Source: Burkholderiaceae bacterium
Lineage (GTDB): Bacteria; Pseudomonadota; Gammaproteobacteria; Burkholderiales; Burkholderiaceae_C
Assembly: GCA_026125795.1 (NCBI GenBank)
Contig: JAHCKM010000001.1
Span: forward strand, 1,798,001 to 1,862,000
DNA: 64,000 nt
Reading direction: 5' to 3'
Positions within the stretch are counted from its first letter, which is position 1. Every line of letters begins with the position of its first letter. Below the pieces are notes generated by a model that was given only the letters and a program-made list of their open reading frames with translations, had not been told where the DNA came from and did no database searches. Both the position numbers and the translations under genes were made by a program. Shown piece after piece: positions 17,401 through 27,148 of this stretch.

Positions 17401-18226
17401 TGGCGCCCTTGTAGCGCACCTCGGTGAAGAAGTGCGCGTCGGGCGTGCGCGTCTGGGGCACGTTGGAGCCCCAGGCAATGATGAAGGTGGAGTTGTACCA
17501 ATCGGCCGATTCCGGCACGTCGGTCTGCTCGCCCCAGGTCATCGGGCTCGACGGCGGCAGGTCGCAGTACCAGTCGTAGAAGCTCATCGACACGCCGCCG
17601 ATCAGCGACAGGTAACGCGAGCCGGCCGCGTAGCTCACCATCGACATCGCCGGGATCGGCGAGAAGCCGATGATGCGATCCGGGCCGTGGCGCTTGATCG
17701 TGTGGATGTTGGCCGACGCGATGATCTGGTTGACCTCGTCCCAGCTCGAGCGCACAAAGCCGCCCAGGCCGCGCTGGCGCGTCCATTCCTCCCGCGCGCC
17801 GCTCTCGACGATCGCGGCCCACGCATCGACCGGGCTCTTGGCCACCGCCAGTGCGGCGCGCCAGGCCTTGAGCAGGCGCGCGCGCACCAGCGGGTACTTG
17901 ACCCGGTTGGCGCTGTACAGGTACCAGGAGTACGACGCGCCGCGGGCGCAGCCGCGCGGCTCGTGGTTGGGCAGGTCGGGGCGCGTGCGCGGGTAATCGG
18001 TCTGCTGGGTCTCCCAGGTGACGATGCCGCCCTTGACGTAGATCTTCCACGAGCACGAGCCGGTGCAGTTGGTGCCGTGCGTGCTGCGCACGATCTTGTC
18101 GTGCTGCCAGCGGGCGCGGTAGGCGTCTTCCCAGGTGCGGTCTTCGCCGGTGGTGACGCCGTGGCCGTCGGCGAAGTTCACGCGCGGTTGCGAGAAGTGC
18201 GTCAGGCGGTCGAGAAAGTGGCTCAT
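14453..18226 (-). CDS. narG: Respiratory nitrate reductase alpha subunit (Mo-bisMGD catalytic)
   Basis: Protein of 1257 residues, the expected length. The N-terminal 4Fe-4S site of H-x3-C-x3-C type appears as HGTNCTGSCSW near residue 50, and the molybdopterin regions follow (e.g. GFSPIPAMSMVSYAAGSRY, and a conserved YNSTFIIAWGSNVPQTRTPD stretch). The C-terminal dinucleotide-binding domain lies about 1080-1230. No Tat signal peptide of cleaved type is visible, as usual for NarG facing the cytoplasm. It reduces nitrate to nitrite with quinol electrons. The gap to narK2 (18227-18423) carries a hairpin-rich repeat and may hold a separate narG promoter, but I see no convincing FNR site there. Confidence 0.97.
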   Translation of the reverse strand: MSHFLDRLTHFSQPRVNFADGHGVTTGEDRTWEDAYRARWQHDKIVRSTHGTNCTGSCSWKIYVKGGIVTWETQQTDYPRTRPDLPNHEPRGCARGASYSWYLYSANRVKYPLVRARLLKAWRAALAVAKSPVDAWAAIVESGAREEWTRQRGLGGFVRSSWDEVNQIIASANIHTIKRHGPDRIIGFSPIPAMSMVSYAAGSRYLSLIGGVSMSFYDWYCDLPPSSPMTWGEQTDVPESADWYNSTFIIAWGSNVPQTRTPDAHFFTEVRYKGAKTVAVTPDYAEVSKLADLWMHPKQGTDAALAMAMGHVILKEFYFQKRSAYFDDYARRYTDLPMLVTLEPRTLPDGRKVLASQRYLRASDFNGKLGQDNNPDWKTLAFDSNGRVVMPNGSIGFRWGADGRADAGKWNLENKEARHGEDVKLCLSVTEGTDPHQVEDVAFPYFAGIDTPHFNANQQGGDVLVRKVPVRRIRLGKAGAERETLVATVFDLMAAHYGIERGHGDGAKSYDDDAPYTPAWQEKITGVPRAQVITVARQFADNADKTHGKSMVIIGAAMNHWYHCDMNYRGIINMLMLCGCVGQSGGGWAHYVGQEKLRPQTGWTALAFALDWSRPPRQQNSTSFFYAHTDQWRYEKLGVSEILSPLADKSEFSGSLIDYNVRAERMGWLPSAPQLKTNPLQVAREGAAAGDVKAHVVKGLTDGSLQLSCEDPDHPDNWPRNMFVWRSNILGSSGKGHEYFLKHLLGTSHGVQGKDLGPDDAKPQEVRWHDEAPQGKLDLIVTLDFRMSTTCLYSDIVLPTATWYEKNDLNTSDMHPFIHPLSTAVDPAWQAKSDWEIYKGFAKTFSELCPGHLGVEKEVVLTPLMHDTPGELAQPIDVLDWKRGEVDLIPGKTAPQITVAERDYPATYARFTSLGPLMEKVGNGGKGIAWNTAEEVRQLAELNGKVHTEGPTKGLAKIETDIDATEVILMLAPETNGHVAVKAWEALSKFTGREHAHLALHREDEKIRFRDVQAQPRKIISSPTWSGLESEKVSYNAGYTNVHELIPWRTLTGRQQFYQDHPWMRAFGEEFTSYRPPVDLKAVGGTQGIKPNGHKEVVLNFITPHQKWGIHSTYSDNLMMLTLNRGGPVVWLSEDDARAAGIEDNDWIELYNANGAIAARAVVSQRVNPGMTLMYHAQEKIINTPGSEITGQRGGIHNSVTRIVTKPTHMIGGYAQLSYGFNYYGTIGTNRDEFVVVRKMRKIDWLDGEQAVAGEQT

Positions 18227-18330
18227 TCAGGTCTCCAGATTCGTGCAGTGTCCGAGCCGGGCATCAATGGAATGCGAGGTTTGCGCGACGCTCGGTAACG
18301 CCGGGTCAACGGATCGTGTGCGGTGCGTAA

Positions 18331-18420
18331 CACCCCAAGCGGCCGCCGCGGAGCCGGCTTTGCCGGGCCGCTGGCGGCGCCCCCTTGAGGGGGAGGCGCC
18401 GAAGGCGCTTCGGGGGTGGG
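18331..18420 (-). repeat. Hairpin-rich dispersed repeat between narK2 and narG
   Basis: The segment contains two clear hairpins: GGCG-CCCCC-TTGA-GGGGG-AGG-CGCC (18376-18400) and CCGAAG-GCG-CTTCGG (18399-18413). From memory this is a common intergenic repeat in Rubrivivax/Leptothrix-like genomes. Read on the minus strand it starts four bases after the narK2 stop, so it may act as a partial terminator or mRNA stabiliser between narK2 and narG. Related shorter copies lie at 23916-23985 and perhaps 33195-33235. Confidence 0.65.
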
Positions 18421-18423
18421 ACA

Positions 18424-19812
18424 TCAGCACGGCGCGGGCGCGTTCTTGCGGCTGTAGAACCACCACGTGATCGCGATGCAGGTGACGTAGAAGACGATGA
18501 AGCAGTACAGCGCGGCTTCCGGTCCGCCTGTCATCGAGATCGACGTGCCGTAGCTCTTGGGGATGAAGAAGCCGCCGTAGGCGCCGATCGCCGAGCTGAA
18601 GCCGAGCACGGCCGCCGCTTCCTTGTTGGCATCCTTGACCGCTTGCTCCTGAGCGGCAGGGCCCTGGCCCTGCGCGGCGCGTTGCCGCTCGTTGAGGAAG
18701 ATCACCGGGATCATGCGGAAGGTCGAGCCGTTGCCGATGCCCGAGGTGGCGAACAGCACCAGGAAGGAGATGAGAAAGCCGGTGAAGTGGCCGCCCTGGC
18801 CGTTGCTCGGCAGGAACTGCAGCACCGCCACCACGCCGAGTGCCATCGCGATGAAGTTCCAGAACGTCACGCGCGCGCCGCCCACCTTGTCGGACAGCCA
18901 GCCGCCGATAGGGCGGATCAGCGCGCCCACCAACGGCCCGAGCCACGCGTACTGCAGCGCGTTAACGCCGGGAAACTGGCTCTTGATGAGCAGCGGAAAG
19001 CCGGCCGAGTAGCCGATGAAGCTGCCGAACGTGCCGAGGTAGAGCCAGCACATCCACCAGTTGTGCGCGCGCTTGAAAATCACCGCCTGGTCGGCAAACG
19101 ACGCCTTGGCGTCGGCCAGGTCGTTCATGCCGAACCATGCCAGCAACGTCGACACGACGATGAACGGCACCCAGACGAAGCCGGCGTTCTGCAGCCACAT
19201 CTGCGTCTGCGCGCCGGCCTTGGTGACGCTTTGCGGGTCGCCGCCCAGCGTGCCGAACACGCCGGCGGTGATGACCAGCGGCACCACCAATTGCACGATG
19301 GAAACACCGAGGTTGCCGAGGCCGGCGTTCAAGCCCAGCGCCATGCCCTTCTGTGCCTTGGGGAAGAAGAAGCTGATGTTGGCCATGCTGGAGGCGAAGT
19401 TGCCGCCGCCGAAACCGCACAGCAGCGCCAGCAGAACCATCACCTCGTACGGCGTGGCCGGGTTCTGCACCGCATAGCCGATGCCCACCGCTGGCAGAAG
19501 CAGCGACGCGGTGGAGATCGCGGTCCAGCGCCGCCCGCCGAAGATCGGCACCGCGAACGAATAAAAGATGCGCAGCGTGGCACCGCACAGCGCGGGCAGC
19601 GCGGCGAGCCAGAACAGCTGGTTGGTGGAGAACTTGAAGCCGACGTTGGGCAGGTTCACCACCACCACGGACCACACCATCCACACCGCGAACGCGAGCG
19701 TCAGCGCGGGAATCGAGATCCACAGGTTGCGTTGCGCGACCGATTGACCGCTGGTGCGCCAGAAGGACGCGTCCTCCGGGGCCCAGTGCGAAATGACGTG
19801 TGCGGAAGCCAT
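18424..19812 (-). CDS. narK2: Nitrate/nitrite transporter, NarK-type MFS (second copy of the pair)
   Basis: Protein of 462 residues with about twelve helices. The nitrate/nitrite porter signature is seen in GFGGGNFASSMANISFFFP with AQKGMALGLNAGLGNLGVS, and conserved arginines lie in helices 2 and 8 (ALCGATLRIFYSF, GALIRPIGGWLSDK). A large loop near residues 385-410 is rich in Gln and Ala. NarK-family proteins exchange nitrate for nitrite or import nitrate with protons. It follows narK1 by 38 bases, the arrangement of paired or fused NarK1-NarK2 in denitrifiers. Assignment of the K2 subtype is by gene order and likeness, not tested. Confidence 0.9.
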   Translation of the reverse strand: MASAHVISHWAPEDASFWRTSGQSVAQRNLWISIPALTLAFAVWMVWSVVVVNLPNVGFKFSTNQLFWLAALPALCGATLRIFYSFAVPIFGGRRWTAISTASLLLPAVGIGYAVQNPATPYEVMVLLALLCGFGGGNFASSMANISFFFPKAQKGMALGLNAGLGNLGVSIVQLVVPLVITAGVFGTLGGDPQSVTKAGAQTQMWLQNAGFVWVPFIVVSTLLAWFGMNDLADAKASFADQAVIFKRAHNWWMCWLYLGTFGSFIGYSAGFPLLIKSQFPGVNALQYAWLGPLVGALIRPIGGWLSDKVGGARVTFWNFIAMALGVVAVLQFLPSNGQGGHFTGFLISFLVLFATSGIGNGSTFRMIPVIFLNERQRAAQGQGPAAQEQAVKDANKEAAAVLGFSSAIGAYGGFFIPKSYGTSISMTGGPEAALYCFIVFYVTCIAITWWFYSRKNAPAPC

Positions 19813-19850
19813 GACGAGGTCTCCTTGGGTGTTTCAGGTGGTTGTTCGGG

Positions 19851-21152
19851 TCAGGCCGGGACGGGCTGTCCGGCATGCGGACCCATGACCGGCGTGCGGC
19901 GCACCTCGGTGAAGTACATCCAGATCAGCGACACCCACACCACGCCATACATCAACATGAAGGCGGAGGAGCGGATGCCCGTGATGTCCATCAGCGCGCC
20001 GAACATGATCGGCAGCACGAAGCCGCCCAGGCCGCCGGCGAGGCCGACGATGCCGCTGATGGCGCCGATGTTCTTGGGATAGTCGTCGCTGATGTACTTG
20101 AAGACGCTGGCCTTGCCGAACGCCCAGGCGACGCCGAGGATGGCCATCAGCCCGGTGAACGCGTAGACGTTCAGGCCGATGTGGAAGCTGCGCACGCCGT
20201 TGACGGTCTGGATCGAGAAATCGGTCTGCGGGTACGACAGCAGAAACAGGCAGATCCAGCTCACCCACATCACCCACCAGGTGACGCTGTGCGCGCCGTA
20301 CTTGTCGGACAGCCAGCCGCCGATCGCACGCAGCACGCCGCCGGGCAACGAGAAGCAGGCCGCCAGCAGCGCGGCCACGCGGATGTCGAGCCCGTACTCG
20401 CCGACGTAGTACTGCACCATCCACAGGCTCAGCGCCACGTAGCCACCGAACACGATGCTGTAGTACTGGCAGTACTTGAGCACCTTCGGGTCCTTCAGCG
20501 CCTTCATCTGGTCCGCAAACGTGACATGGCTCGGCACCAGGTGCGTCGGGTCGCTGTGGCTGAACATCCAGAACAGCAGCACCGTGCCCAGCATCACCGC
20601 GGCATAGACCTGCGGCACCATCGTCCAGCCGAAGGCCACCACCAGCGCGGGTGCGACGAACTTGTTGACCGCGGCGCCGGAGTTGCCCGCGCCGTACACG
20701 CCCATCGCGAAGCCTTGCCGGTTCTTGGGAAACCAGCGTGCGACGTACGGCGTGCCCACCGAGAACGAGCCGCCCGCCAGGCCGACGAACAGGCCGATCA
20801 CCAGGAAGTGCCAGTATTCGGTGGCGTAGGCCATCAGCCAGATCGCCGGCACCGTGAGCGCCATCAGAATCGTCATCACGATGCGGCCGCCGTAGCGGTC
20901 GGTCCAGATGCCGAGCGGCACGCGGATCAGCGAGCCGGTGAGCACCGGCGTGGCGGTGAGCAGCCCGAACTCGGTGGCGTTCAGGTTGAGCGCCTTCTTG
21001 ATCGGGATGCCGATCACGCCGAACATCATCCAGACCATGAAGCACACCGTGAAGGCCAGGGTGCTGACGATCAGCACCGACAGCGCCTGGCGGCTGCGCG
21101 ATGGGGCGCCCGCGCCGGGCAGCGCGCCTGGTTTGTCGATGGCGATGGCCAT
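19851..21152 (-). CDS. narK1: Nitrate/nitrite transporter, NarK-type MFS (first copy of the pair)
   Basis: Protein of 433 residues. The ATG at 21152 is preferred because AGAGGAG lies just upstream; the open frame continues to 21263 without a good start. Twelve helices are seen, with the signature GLAGGSFSVGTPYVARWFP and MGVYGAGNSGAAVNKFVAP. Arginines in LTGSLIRVPLGIWTDRYGG and GVLRAIGGWLSDKYG correspond to the nitrate-binding positions. It probably supplies nitrate to NarG (H+-coupled type I). It is the first gene of the nar unit. Confidence 0.9.
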   Translation of the reverse strand: MAIAIDKPGALPGAGAPSRSRQALSVLIVSTLAFTVCFMVWMMFGVIGIPIKKALNLNATEFGLLTATPVLTGSLIRVPLGIWTDRYGGRIVMTILMALTVPAIWLMAYATEYWHFLVIGLFVGLAGGSFSVGTPYVARWFPKNRQGFAMGVYGAGNSGAAVNKFVAPALVVAFGWTMVPQVYAAVMLGTVLLFWMFSHSDPTHLVPSHVTFADQMKALKDPKVLKYCQYYSIVFGGYVALSLWMVQYYVGEYGLDIRVAALLAACFSLPGGVLRAIGGWLSDKYGAHSVTWWVMWVSWICLFLLSYPQTDFSIQTVNGVRSFHIGLNVYAFTGLMAILGVAWAFGKASVFKYISDDYPKNIGAISGIVGLAGGLGGFVLPIMFGALMDITGIRSSAFMLMYGVVWVSLIWMYFTEVRRTPVMGPHAGQPVPA

Positions 21153-21348
21153 GTTCACTCCTCTTCGTGTTGACGCCACTGTCGGTCCGATGCATCGCGC
21201 CGAACATCCTTCGGCGGTGCATCCGCGCGATGTCTGAAGGACGAGGGGCACGCTCGGGTGCATCGTCCAAAAGGAGTAGCGAGCATCCGCAGGTTGCGGA
21301 AACCGCTGATCAATCGCCGATGTCGGCGTGTATCGCTGTGTGAACGCC

Positions 21349-21382
21349 CGGTGTCACCGACGCAACGGTGTCACCGACGCAA
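21349..21382 (-). repeat. Tandem 17-bp repeat upstream of narK1
   Basis: CGGTGTCACCGACGCAA occurs twice head to tail, followed by a partial third copy that runs into the end of narL. It lies within the 235-base gap between narL and narK1. Each unit contains the short palindrome GGTGTCACC. The same gap carries one NarL-type heptamer on the minus strand (TACTCCT, 21272-21278) and a lone TTGAT half-site (21309-21313). Function unknown. Confidence 0.7.
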
Positions 21383-21387
21383 CGATG

Positions 21388-22041
21388 TCACACCAGGCCG
21401 CGCTCGCTGGCGTACACGGCGGCCTGCACGCGCGAGCTCAGGTCGAGCTTGCGCAGGATGTGCTGCACGTGGATCTTCACCGTGGTCTCGGCGATGTTCA
21501 GCGTGCGCGCGATCTCCTTGTTGCTGGCGCCGCGTGCGATGCAGCGCAGCGTGTCGCGCTCGCGCGGCGACAGCGTGAGGATCGCGTCAGACGGCGCGGC
21601 CGCTGCCGCGCCGTTGGCGTTGCGCAGCGCCGTCACCAGCTTGCCGGTGAGCTCGGGGCTCACCACCGACTCGCCGCGTGCGCAGCGCGTGATGGCCTCC
21701 ACCAGCGCGTCGCCTTCGATGGTCTTGAGCACGTAGCCCTGCGCGCCGTTCTTCAGCGCCGCGGCGAGATCGGCCTCGTCTTCGCTGACAGTGAGCATCA
21801 GCACGCGCGCCGCGGGCGCGGCATCACGCAGCCCGGGCAATGCATCGACGCCGCGCACGCCGGGCAGGTGGTTGTCGAGCAGGATCACGTCGGGCCGCAG
21901 CTCGGCGGCGCGGCGCTGCGCCTCGCCGGCGTCGGCGGCTTCGCCCACGATGGCGACGCTGTCGTGCTGCGAGAGCAACGCGATCAGGCCGCGCCGGAAC
22001 AGCGTGTGGTCGTCGACCACGAGCAGGCGGATCGGCGTCAT
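21388..22041 (-). CDS. narL: Nitrate/nitrite response regulator
   Basis: Protein of 217 residues of the NarL/FixJ class. The receiver has the acidic pair in VVDDHTLFRRG, phospho-acceptor Asp in VILLDNHLPG (near residue 59) and Lys in GYVLKTI. The C-terminal HTH (about 150-215) reads LSPRERDTLRCIARG, NKEIARTLNIAETTVKIHVQHILRKLDLSSRVQAAVYA, close to E. coli NarL. It overlaps narX by four bases. It should bind TACYNMT-like heptamers and act with FNR on nar and nap promoters. Confidence 0.93.
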   Translation of the reverse strand: MTPIRLLVVDDHTLFRRGLIALLSQHDSVAIVGEAADAGEAQRRAAELRPDVILLDNHLPGVRGVDALPGLRDAAPAARVLMLTVSEDEADLAAALKNGAQGYVLKTIEGDALVEAITRCARGESVVSPELTGKLVTALRNANGAAAAAPSDAILTLSPRERDTLRCIARGASNKEIARTLNIAETTVKIHVQHILRKLDLSSRVQAAVYASERGLV

Positions 22042-23915
22042 GGTGTGGCCTCCGCGGCCATGGCCAGCGGCACTTCGATCGAGACGCACGTGCCGGCGCC
22101 GGGGTGCGACTGCACCGACACCTGTGCGCCGATGCGCTGGGCGCGCTCGCGCATGATGCGCAGCCCCACGTGGCTGTCGCCGGCGCTCTCGTTGCTGTCG
22201 AAGCCGCAGCCGTCGTCGGTGACCTCAAAGCGCCAGGGCGGCCCTGGCTGCACGCGCACGTGGGCGGTGGTGGCCCTGGCGTGCTTGCGCACGTTGGACA
22301 GGGCCTCCTGCACCATGTGCAGCACCTGCACCTGCACGTCGTTGGGCAGCGGCACGCCGTGGCCGTCGATCGCCAGCGCGGTGGTGACGCCGGATTGCTG
22401 CTCGAACTTCTGCAGCGTGGCGCGCAGCGCGGCTTCGATGTCCTGCGCGTCGGTGCGCGTGCGGAAGTGCAGCAGCAGCTCGCGCACGTCGGAGTAGCTC
22501 TCGCGCACGCCGGTGTCGATCTCGGCCAGCGTGCGGCCGGCGGCCTCGTTGTCGCCGCGGCGCAGCGCGCCGCGCAGCAGCTCGACCTGGATCTTCAGGA
22601 ACGCCAGCGATTGCGCGATCGAGTCGTGCAGCTCCTGCGCCAGCAGCGTGCGCTCGCCGGCGACCGCCGCCTCGCGCTCCGCTGCCCCGGCGCGCAGGCT
22701 CTCGATGCCGCCGGCGAGGTGGCTGGCCAGCGCCTCCATCAACGTGCGGTCTTCGTCGTCGAGGGTGTGCTCCCCGCGGTACAGCAGGTCGATCTCGCCG
22801 AGCACGCGTTGATGCAGCCGCACCGGCACGGTGAGCAGCGTCTGGAAGCCGGCACGCGCGCAATGGCCCAGACCGGCATCGGCCGGTCGAATCGCGATGA
22901 CGCGCGTACCGGGTTGCGACGCGCTCTGTCCGCAGTGGCAGTTGGCACTTGGAAGGCAATGCTCGTCGCTGGCCATCGCCGGCGGCAGCCCTTCCTGCGC
23001 CAGCATCAGGTAGTGGCGGTTGCCCTCATCGGTCCAGCGCACGGTGGCGGCGTCGGCGCGCGCGATGCGCCGGATCTTTGACGCGAAGCCGCGTGCCAGT
23101 TCGTCCAGCGTCTCGGCGCGCGCGACGAATGCGCTGACCTCGTACAGCGCGGCCAAGCGCTGCTGCTTGACCTGCAGCCGCGCGGTCTTCTCGCGCACCT
23201 TGGCCTCCAGGCCATCGTACAGCGACTGCAGGTGCGCGGCCATCGTGTTGAAGCCTTCGGCCAGCTCGGCGAACTCGTTGGACGAGGGCACCTGCACGCG
23301 GGCGGTAAAGTCGCCGCTGCGGACCGCGCCGAGGCCCTGGCCCAGCCGGCGTAGCGGCTCCAGCACCATCAGGTGCATCGCGTAGAACAGCAGGAACGCG
23401 CTGACGATCGCCAGTGCGACCATCGTCAGCAGGAAGCTGCGCAACACCGCGGTCCAGTGCGATAAACGGTGTTCAATCAGCAGCACCAGGTGGTTCACGC
23501 GATCCACCATCTCGTCGACCCGCTGCGTGGCCACGGGAGCGCCGCCGGTCCAGTCGGTGCGCAGCGCGAGCCATAACGCGCGCACCGCCGCAAACTCGGC
23601 GTTCGAGGCATCGTCCCAGGGCACGAACAGGGGCCGCGACGGATCGCCGACGGCCAGCAGATTGAGCGTGTCGTCCAGCGCCTGCGTCTGCGCCGGCATC
23701 GTGCCGGCGCGCTGACCGTCGGCCGCGCTCAAGGCCAGGCGGTAGCTCATCATGCGCAGGCGTCCGGCCTCGTTGACGGCCGCCGCGCCGCCTTCGAGCT
23801 GCCAGGTGATCCACAGCGTGAGCGCGATCGAGCCGAGGGCGAGCACCAGAAAGCCGATGCCGATGGCAACGACCCGGAACGCCAGTGCCTTGCGTCGCCG
23901 CGCGACGCCGGTCAT
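22038..23915 (-). CDS. narX: Nitrate/nitrite sensor histidine kinase
   Basis: Protein of 625 residues. An N-terminal helix (about 15-37) precedes a periplasmic domain that starts with the P-box NEAGRLRMMSYRLAL, where the arginine binds nitrate in NarX. A second helix (about 160-185) leads to a HAMP domain, a signalling linker and a GAF-like region containing a Cys cluster (CLPSANCHC). The HPK7-type H-box is LLAQELHDSIAQSLAFLKIQ and the ATPase has DDGCGFD and HVGLRIMRERA. It phosphorylates NarL when nitrate or nitrite is present. The gene begins 71 bases after the hemerythrin-like gene, on the same strand. Confidence 0.93.
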   Translation of the reverse strand: MTGVARRRKALAFRVVAIGIGFLVLALGSIALTLWITWQLEGGAAAVNEAGRLRMMSYRLALSAADGQRAGTMPAQTQALDDTLNLLAVGDPSRPLFVPWDDASNAEFAAVRALWLALRTDWTGGAPVATQRVDEMVDRVNHLVLLIEHRLSHWTAVLRSFLLTMVALAIVSAFLLFYAMHLMVLEPLRRLGQGLGAVRSGDFTARVQVPSSNEFAELAEGFNTMAAHLQSLYDGLEAKVREKTARLQVKQQRLAALYEVSAFVARAETLDELARGFASKIRRIARADAATVRWTDEGNRHYLMLAQEGLPPAMASDEHCLPSANCHCGQSASQPGTRVIAIRPADAGLGHCARAGFQTLLTVPVRLHQRVLGEIDLLYRGEHTLDDEDRTLMEALASHLAGGIESLRAGAAEREAAVAGERTLLAQELHDSIAQSLAFLKIQVELLRGALRRGDNEAAGRTLAEIDTGVRESYSDVRELLLHFRTRTDAQDIEAALRATLQKFEQQSGVTTALAIDGHGVPLPNDVQVQVLHMVQEALSNVRKHARATTAHVRVQPGPPWRFEVTDDGCGFDSNESAGDSHVGLRIMRERAQRIGAQVSVQSHPGAGTCVSIEVPLAMAAEATP

Positions 23916-23985
23916 GCAGCCCCCTGAGGCGCTGCGCGCCTTCCCCCCGAGGGGGACGAGCGGCTTCGGAGCGGCCGTGCGCCGC
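23916..23985 (-). repeat. Short copy of the hairpin-rich intergenic repeat
   Basis: The segment between the hemerythrin-like gene and narX has CCCCCTGAGGCGCTGCGCGCC followed by CCCCCCGAGGGGG, a small hairpin at 23943-23955, and CGGCTTCGG. It looks like a variant of the element at 18331-18420. It could reduce read-through into narX. Confidence 0.5.
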
Positions 23986-24579
23986 TCATGTCGGTGACGG
24001 CTCGCCGAGCCCGTATGGCGCGGGCGTGCTGTTGACGATGCTGCGGAACAGCTCCACGTACGGCGCCTCCGGTCCGGGCGTGACCAGCGGATCGCGGTGT
24101 GCGCCGAATGCGCGCTCGAGCATCATCCAGTCGGGCTCGCCGAAATGCGCCTCGGCCAGCGGCAGGACCTCCTGCTCCTCGATGCGCATGTGCTCGAGGT
24201 AGAACGCCACGTAGGTGTCGAGCGTGGTTTCAAACGCCTCGCGGCGCGGCTCGCCGAGAAACTCCCAGGCGAGCAGCTTGTGCTCCAGCTCGCGGATGCG
24301 CGTGCCGCCGCTCTTGTGCTCGGCATCGAGCCGTGCCAGCACGGCAGCGGCGCCCGGCGCGCACTCGCGCAGGCGCGGGAACAGCATGGTCGATTCCTTC
24401 ACGTGGTGAAGGCGCTCGGGGAACTCGTCGACATAAAACAGCATCGCGCGCAGCACGCGGAACTCAGGCGTGCGATTGCGTCGCCGCGCATCGCGCACCA
24501 GCAGCGTCATCGAACGCAGCACGGCAGCGAGCGCAGCATGTTCGTCGTGGATGATCCGCAACGCGTTAGGCATGTTCAT
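23986..24579 (-). CDS. Hemerythrin (HHE)-domain protein
   Basis: Protein of 197 residues; the ATG at 24579 has AGGAG at good spacing. The cation-binding pattern is present: IIHDEHAALAAVL, LHHVKESTMLFPRL, LDAEHKSGGTRIRELEH and YLEHMRIEEQEVLP. Such proteins hold a diiron site and bind oxygen or respond to NO or iron stress; Ric/YtfE-type repair is one possibility, though the N-terminal domain of YtfE is absent. It lies directly upstream of narX-narL on the same strand, apparently driven by the FNR-type box at 24627. That suggests a role in nitrosative or oxygen-shift protection. Confidence 0.85.
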   Translation of the reverse strand: MNMPNALRIIHDEHAALAAVLRSMTLLVRDARRRNRTPEFRVLRAMLFYVDEFPERLHHVKESTMLFPRLRECAPGAAAVLARLDAEHKSGGTRIRELEHKLLAWEFLGEPRREAFETTLDTYVAFYLEHMRIEEQEVLPLAEAHFGEPDWMMLERAFGAHRDPLVTPGPEAPYVELFRSIVNSTPAPYGLGEPSPT

Positions 24580-24626
24580 CGGCAGTCTCCTGATATCGAC
24601 TCTAGGCATGGGCGAGGCGCCGAACC

Positions 24627-24640
24627 TTGATGTTGCGCAA
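24627..24640 (-). promoter_or_regulatory. FNR-type box between hemerythrin-narXL and ccoI
   Basis: TTGATGTTGCGCAA: one perfect half-site, the other half two bases off the consensus. Read toward the hemerythrin-like gene, a -41.5 centre predicts a start at 24592, and the -10 hexamer at 24604-24599 is TAGAGT (4 of 6). The resulting leader still contains AGGAG before the ATG at 24579. Read toward ccoI the start would fall inside the current 5' end of that gene. Confidence 0.55.
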
Positions 24641-24660
24641 ACGCCGTCGAGCCGGCTGGA

Positions 24661-26904
<2,244 letters not shown>

Positions 26905-26921
26905 CAACGGAGGGAGAAACG

Positions 26922-27122
26922 ATGGACATCCTGTTCCTGCTGATACCGATGTCCGTGGTGCTTGCGCTGCTGGTGATCGCGGTGTTCGCCTGGGCGCTCA
27001 ACGGCGGCCAGTTCGACGACATCGAGTTCGAAGGCCGGCGCATCCTGACTGATGCAGATCAAAAGGCAGCCACCGCGCTTGATGTGCATCAGGTCCGCGG
27101 CGCAACGTCCCTCGAACAATAA
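26922..27122 (+). CDS. ccoS: cbb3 oxidase maturation protein CcoS
   Basis: Protein of 66 residues with GGAGGGAGAA before its ATG. One N-terminal helix ([23 protein letters not shown]) is followed by [16 protein letters not shown], the family signature. CcoS is needed for cofactor insertion into cbb3. Its 3' end carries two FNR-type boxes that probably serve ccoN. Confidence 0.92.
   Translation: MDILFLLIPMSVVLALLVIAVFAWALNGGQFDDIEFEGRRILTDADQKAATALDVHQVRGATSLEQ
27049..27062 (+). promoter_or_regulatory. Distal FNR/Anr box upstream of ccoN
   Basis: CTGATGCAGATCAA has one mismatch to TTGAT-N4-ATCAA. Its centre is 30 bases, three helical turns, upstream of the next box. If transcription starts near 27127 it would be at -71.5, one of the class I positions used by CRP/FNR proteins. 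It lies within ccoS coding sequence. Confidence 0.6.
27079..27092 (+). promoter_or_regulatory. Proximal FNR/Anr box upstream of ccoN
   Basis: TTGATGTGCATCAG has one mismatch to the FNR consensus. A centre at -41.5 gives a start at 27127 and a -10 at 27115-27120, where AACAAT (4 of 6) is found. ccoN starts at 27149. This would give the oxidase genes their own oxygen-controlled promoter inside ccoS. Confidence 0.7.
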
Positions 27123-27148
27123 CCCTTACGACAGCACGAGTACATCTG

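Noticed and set aside
14477-18298. A 1273-codon open frame antisense to narG
   Set aside because: It mirrors narG codons in very GC-rich DNA, has no recognisable domain and is full of Val/Ala/His/Arg repeats typical of antisense shadows.
18312-18326. Possible NNR-type site before narG
   Set aside because: One good half (GTCAA), but the partner is TAACG, too weak to claim.
21300-21313. Possible FNR site before narK1
   Set aside because: Only one half (TTGAT on the minus strand) fits; the other half is GGTTT.
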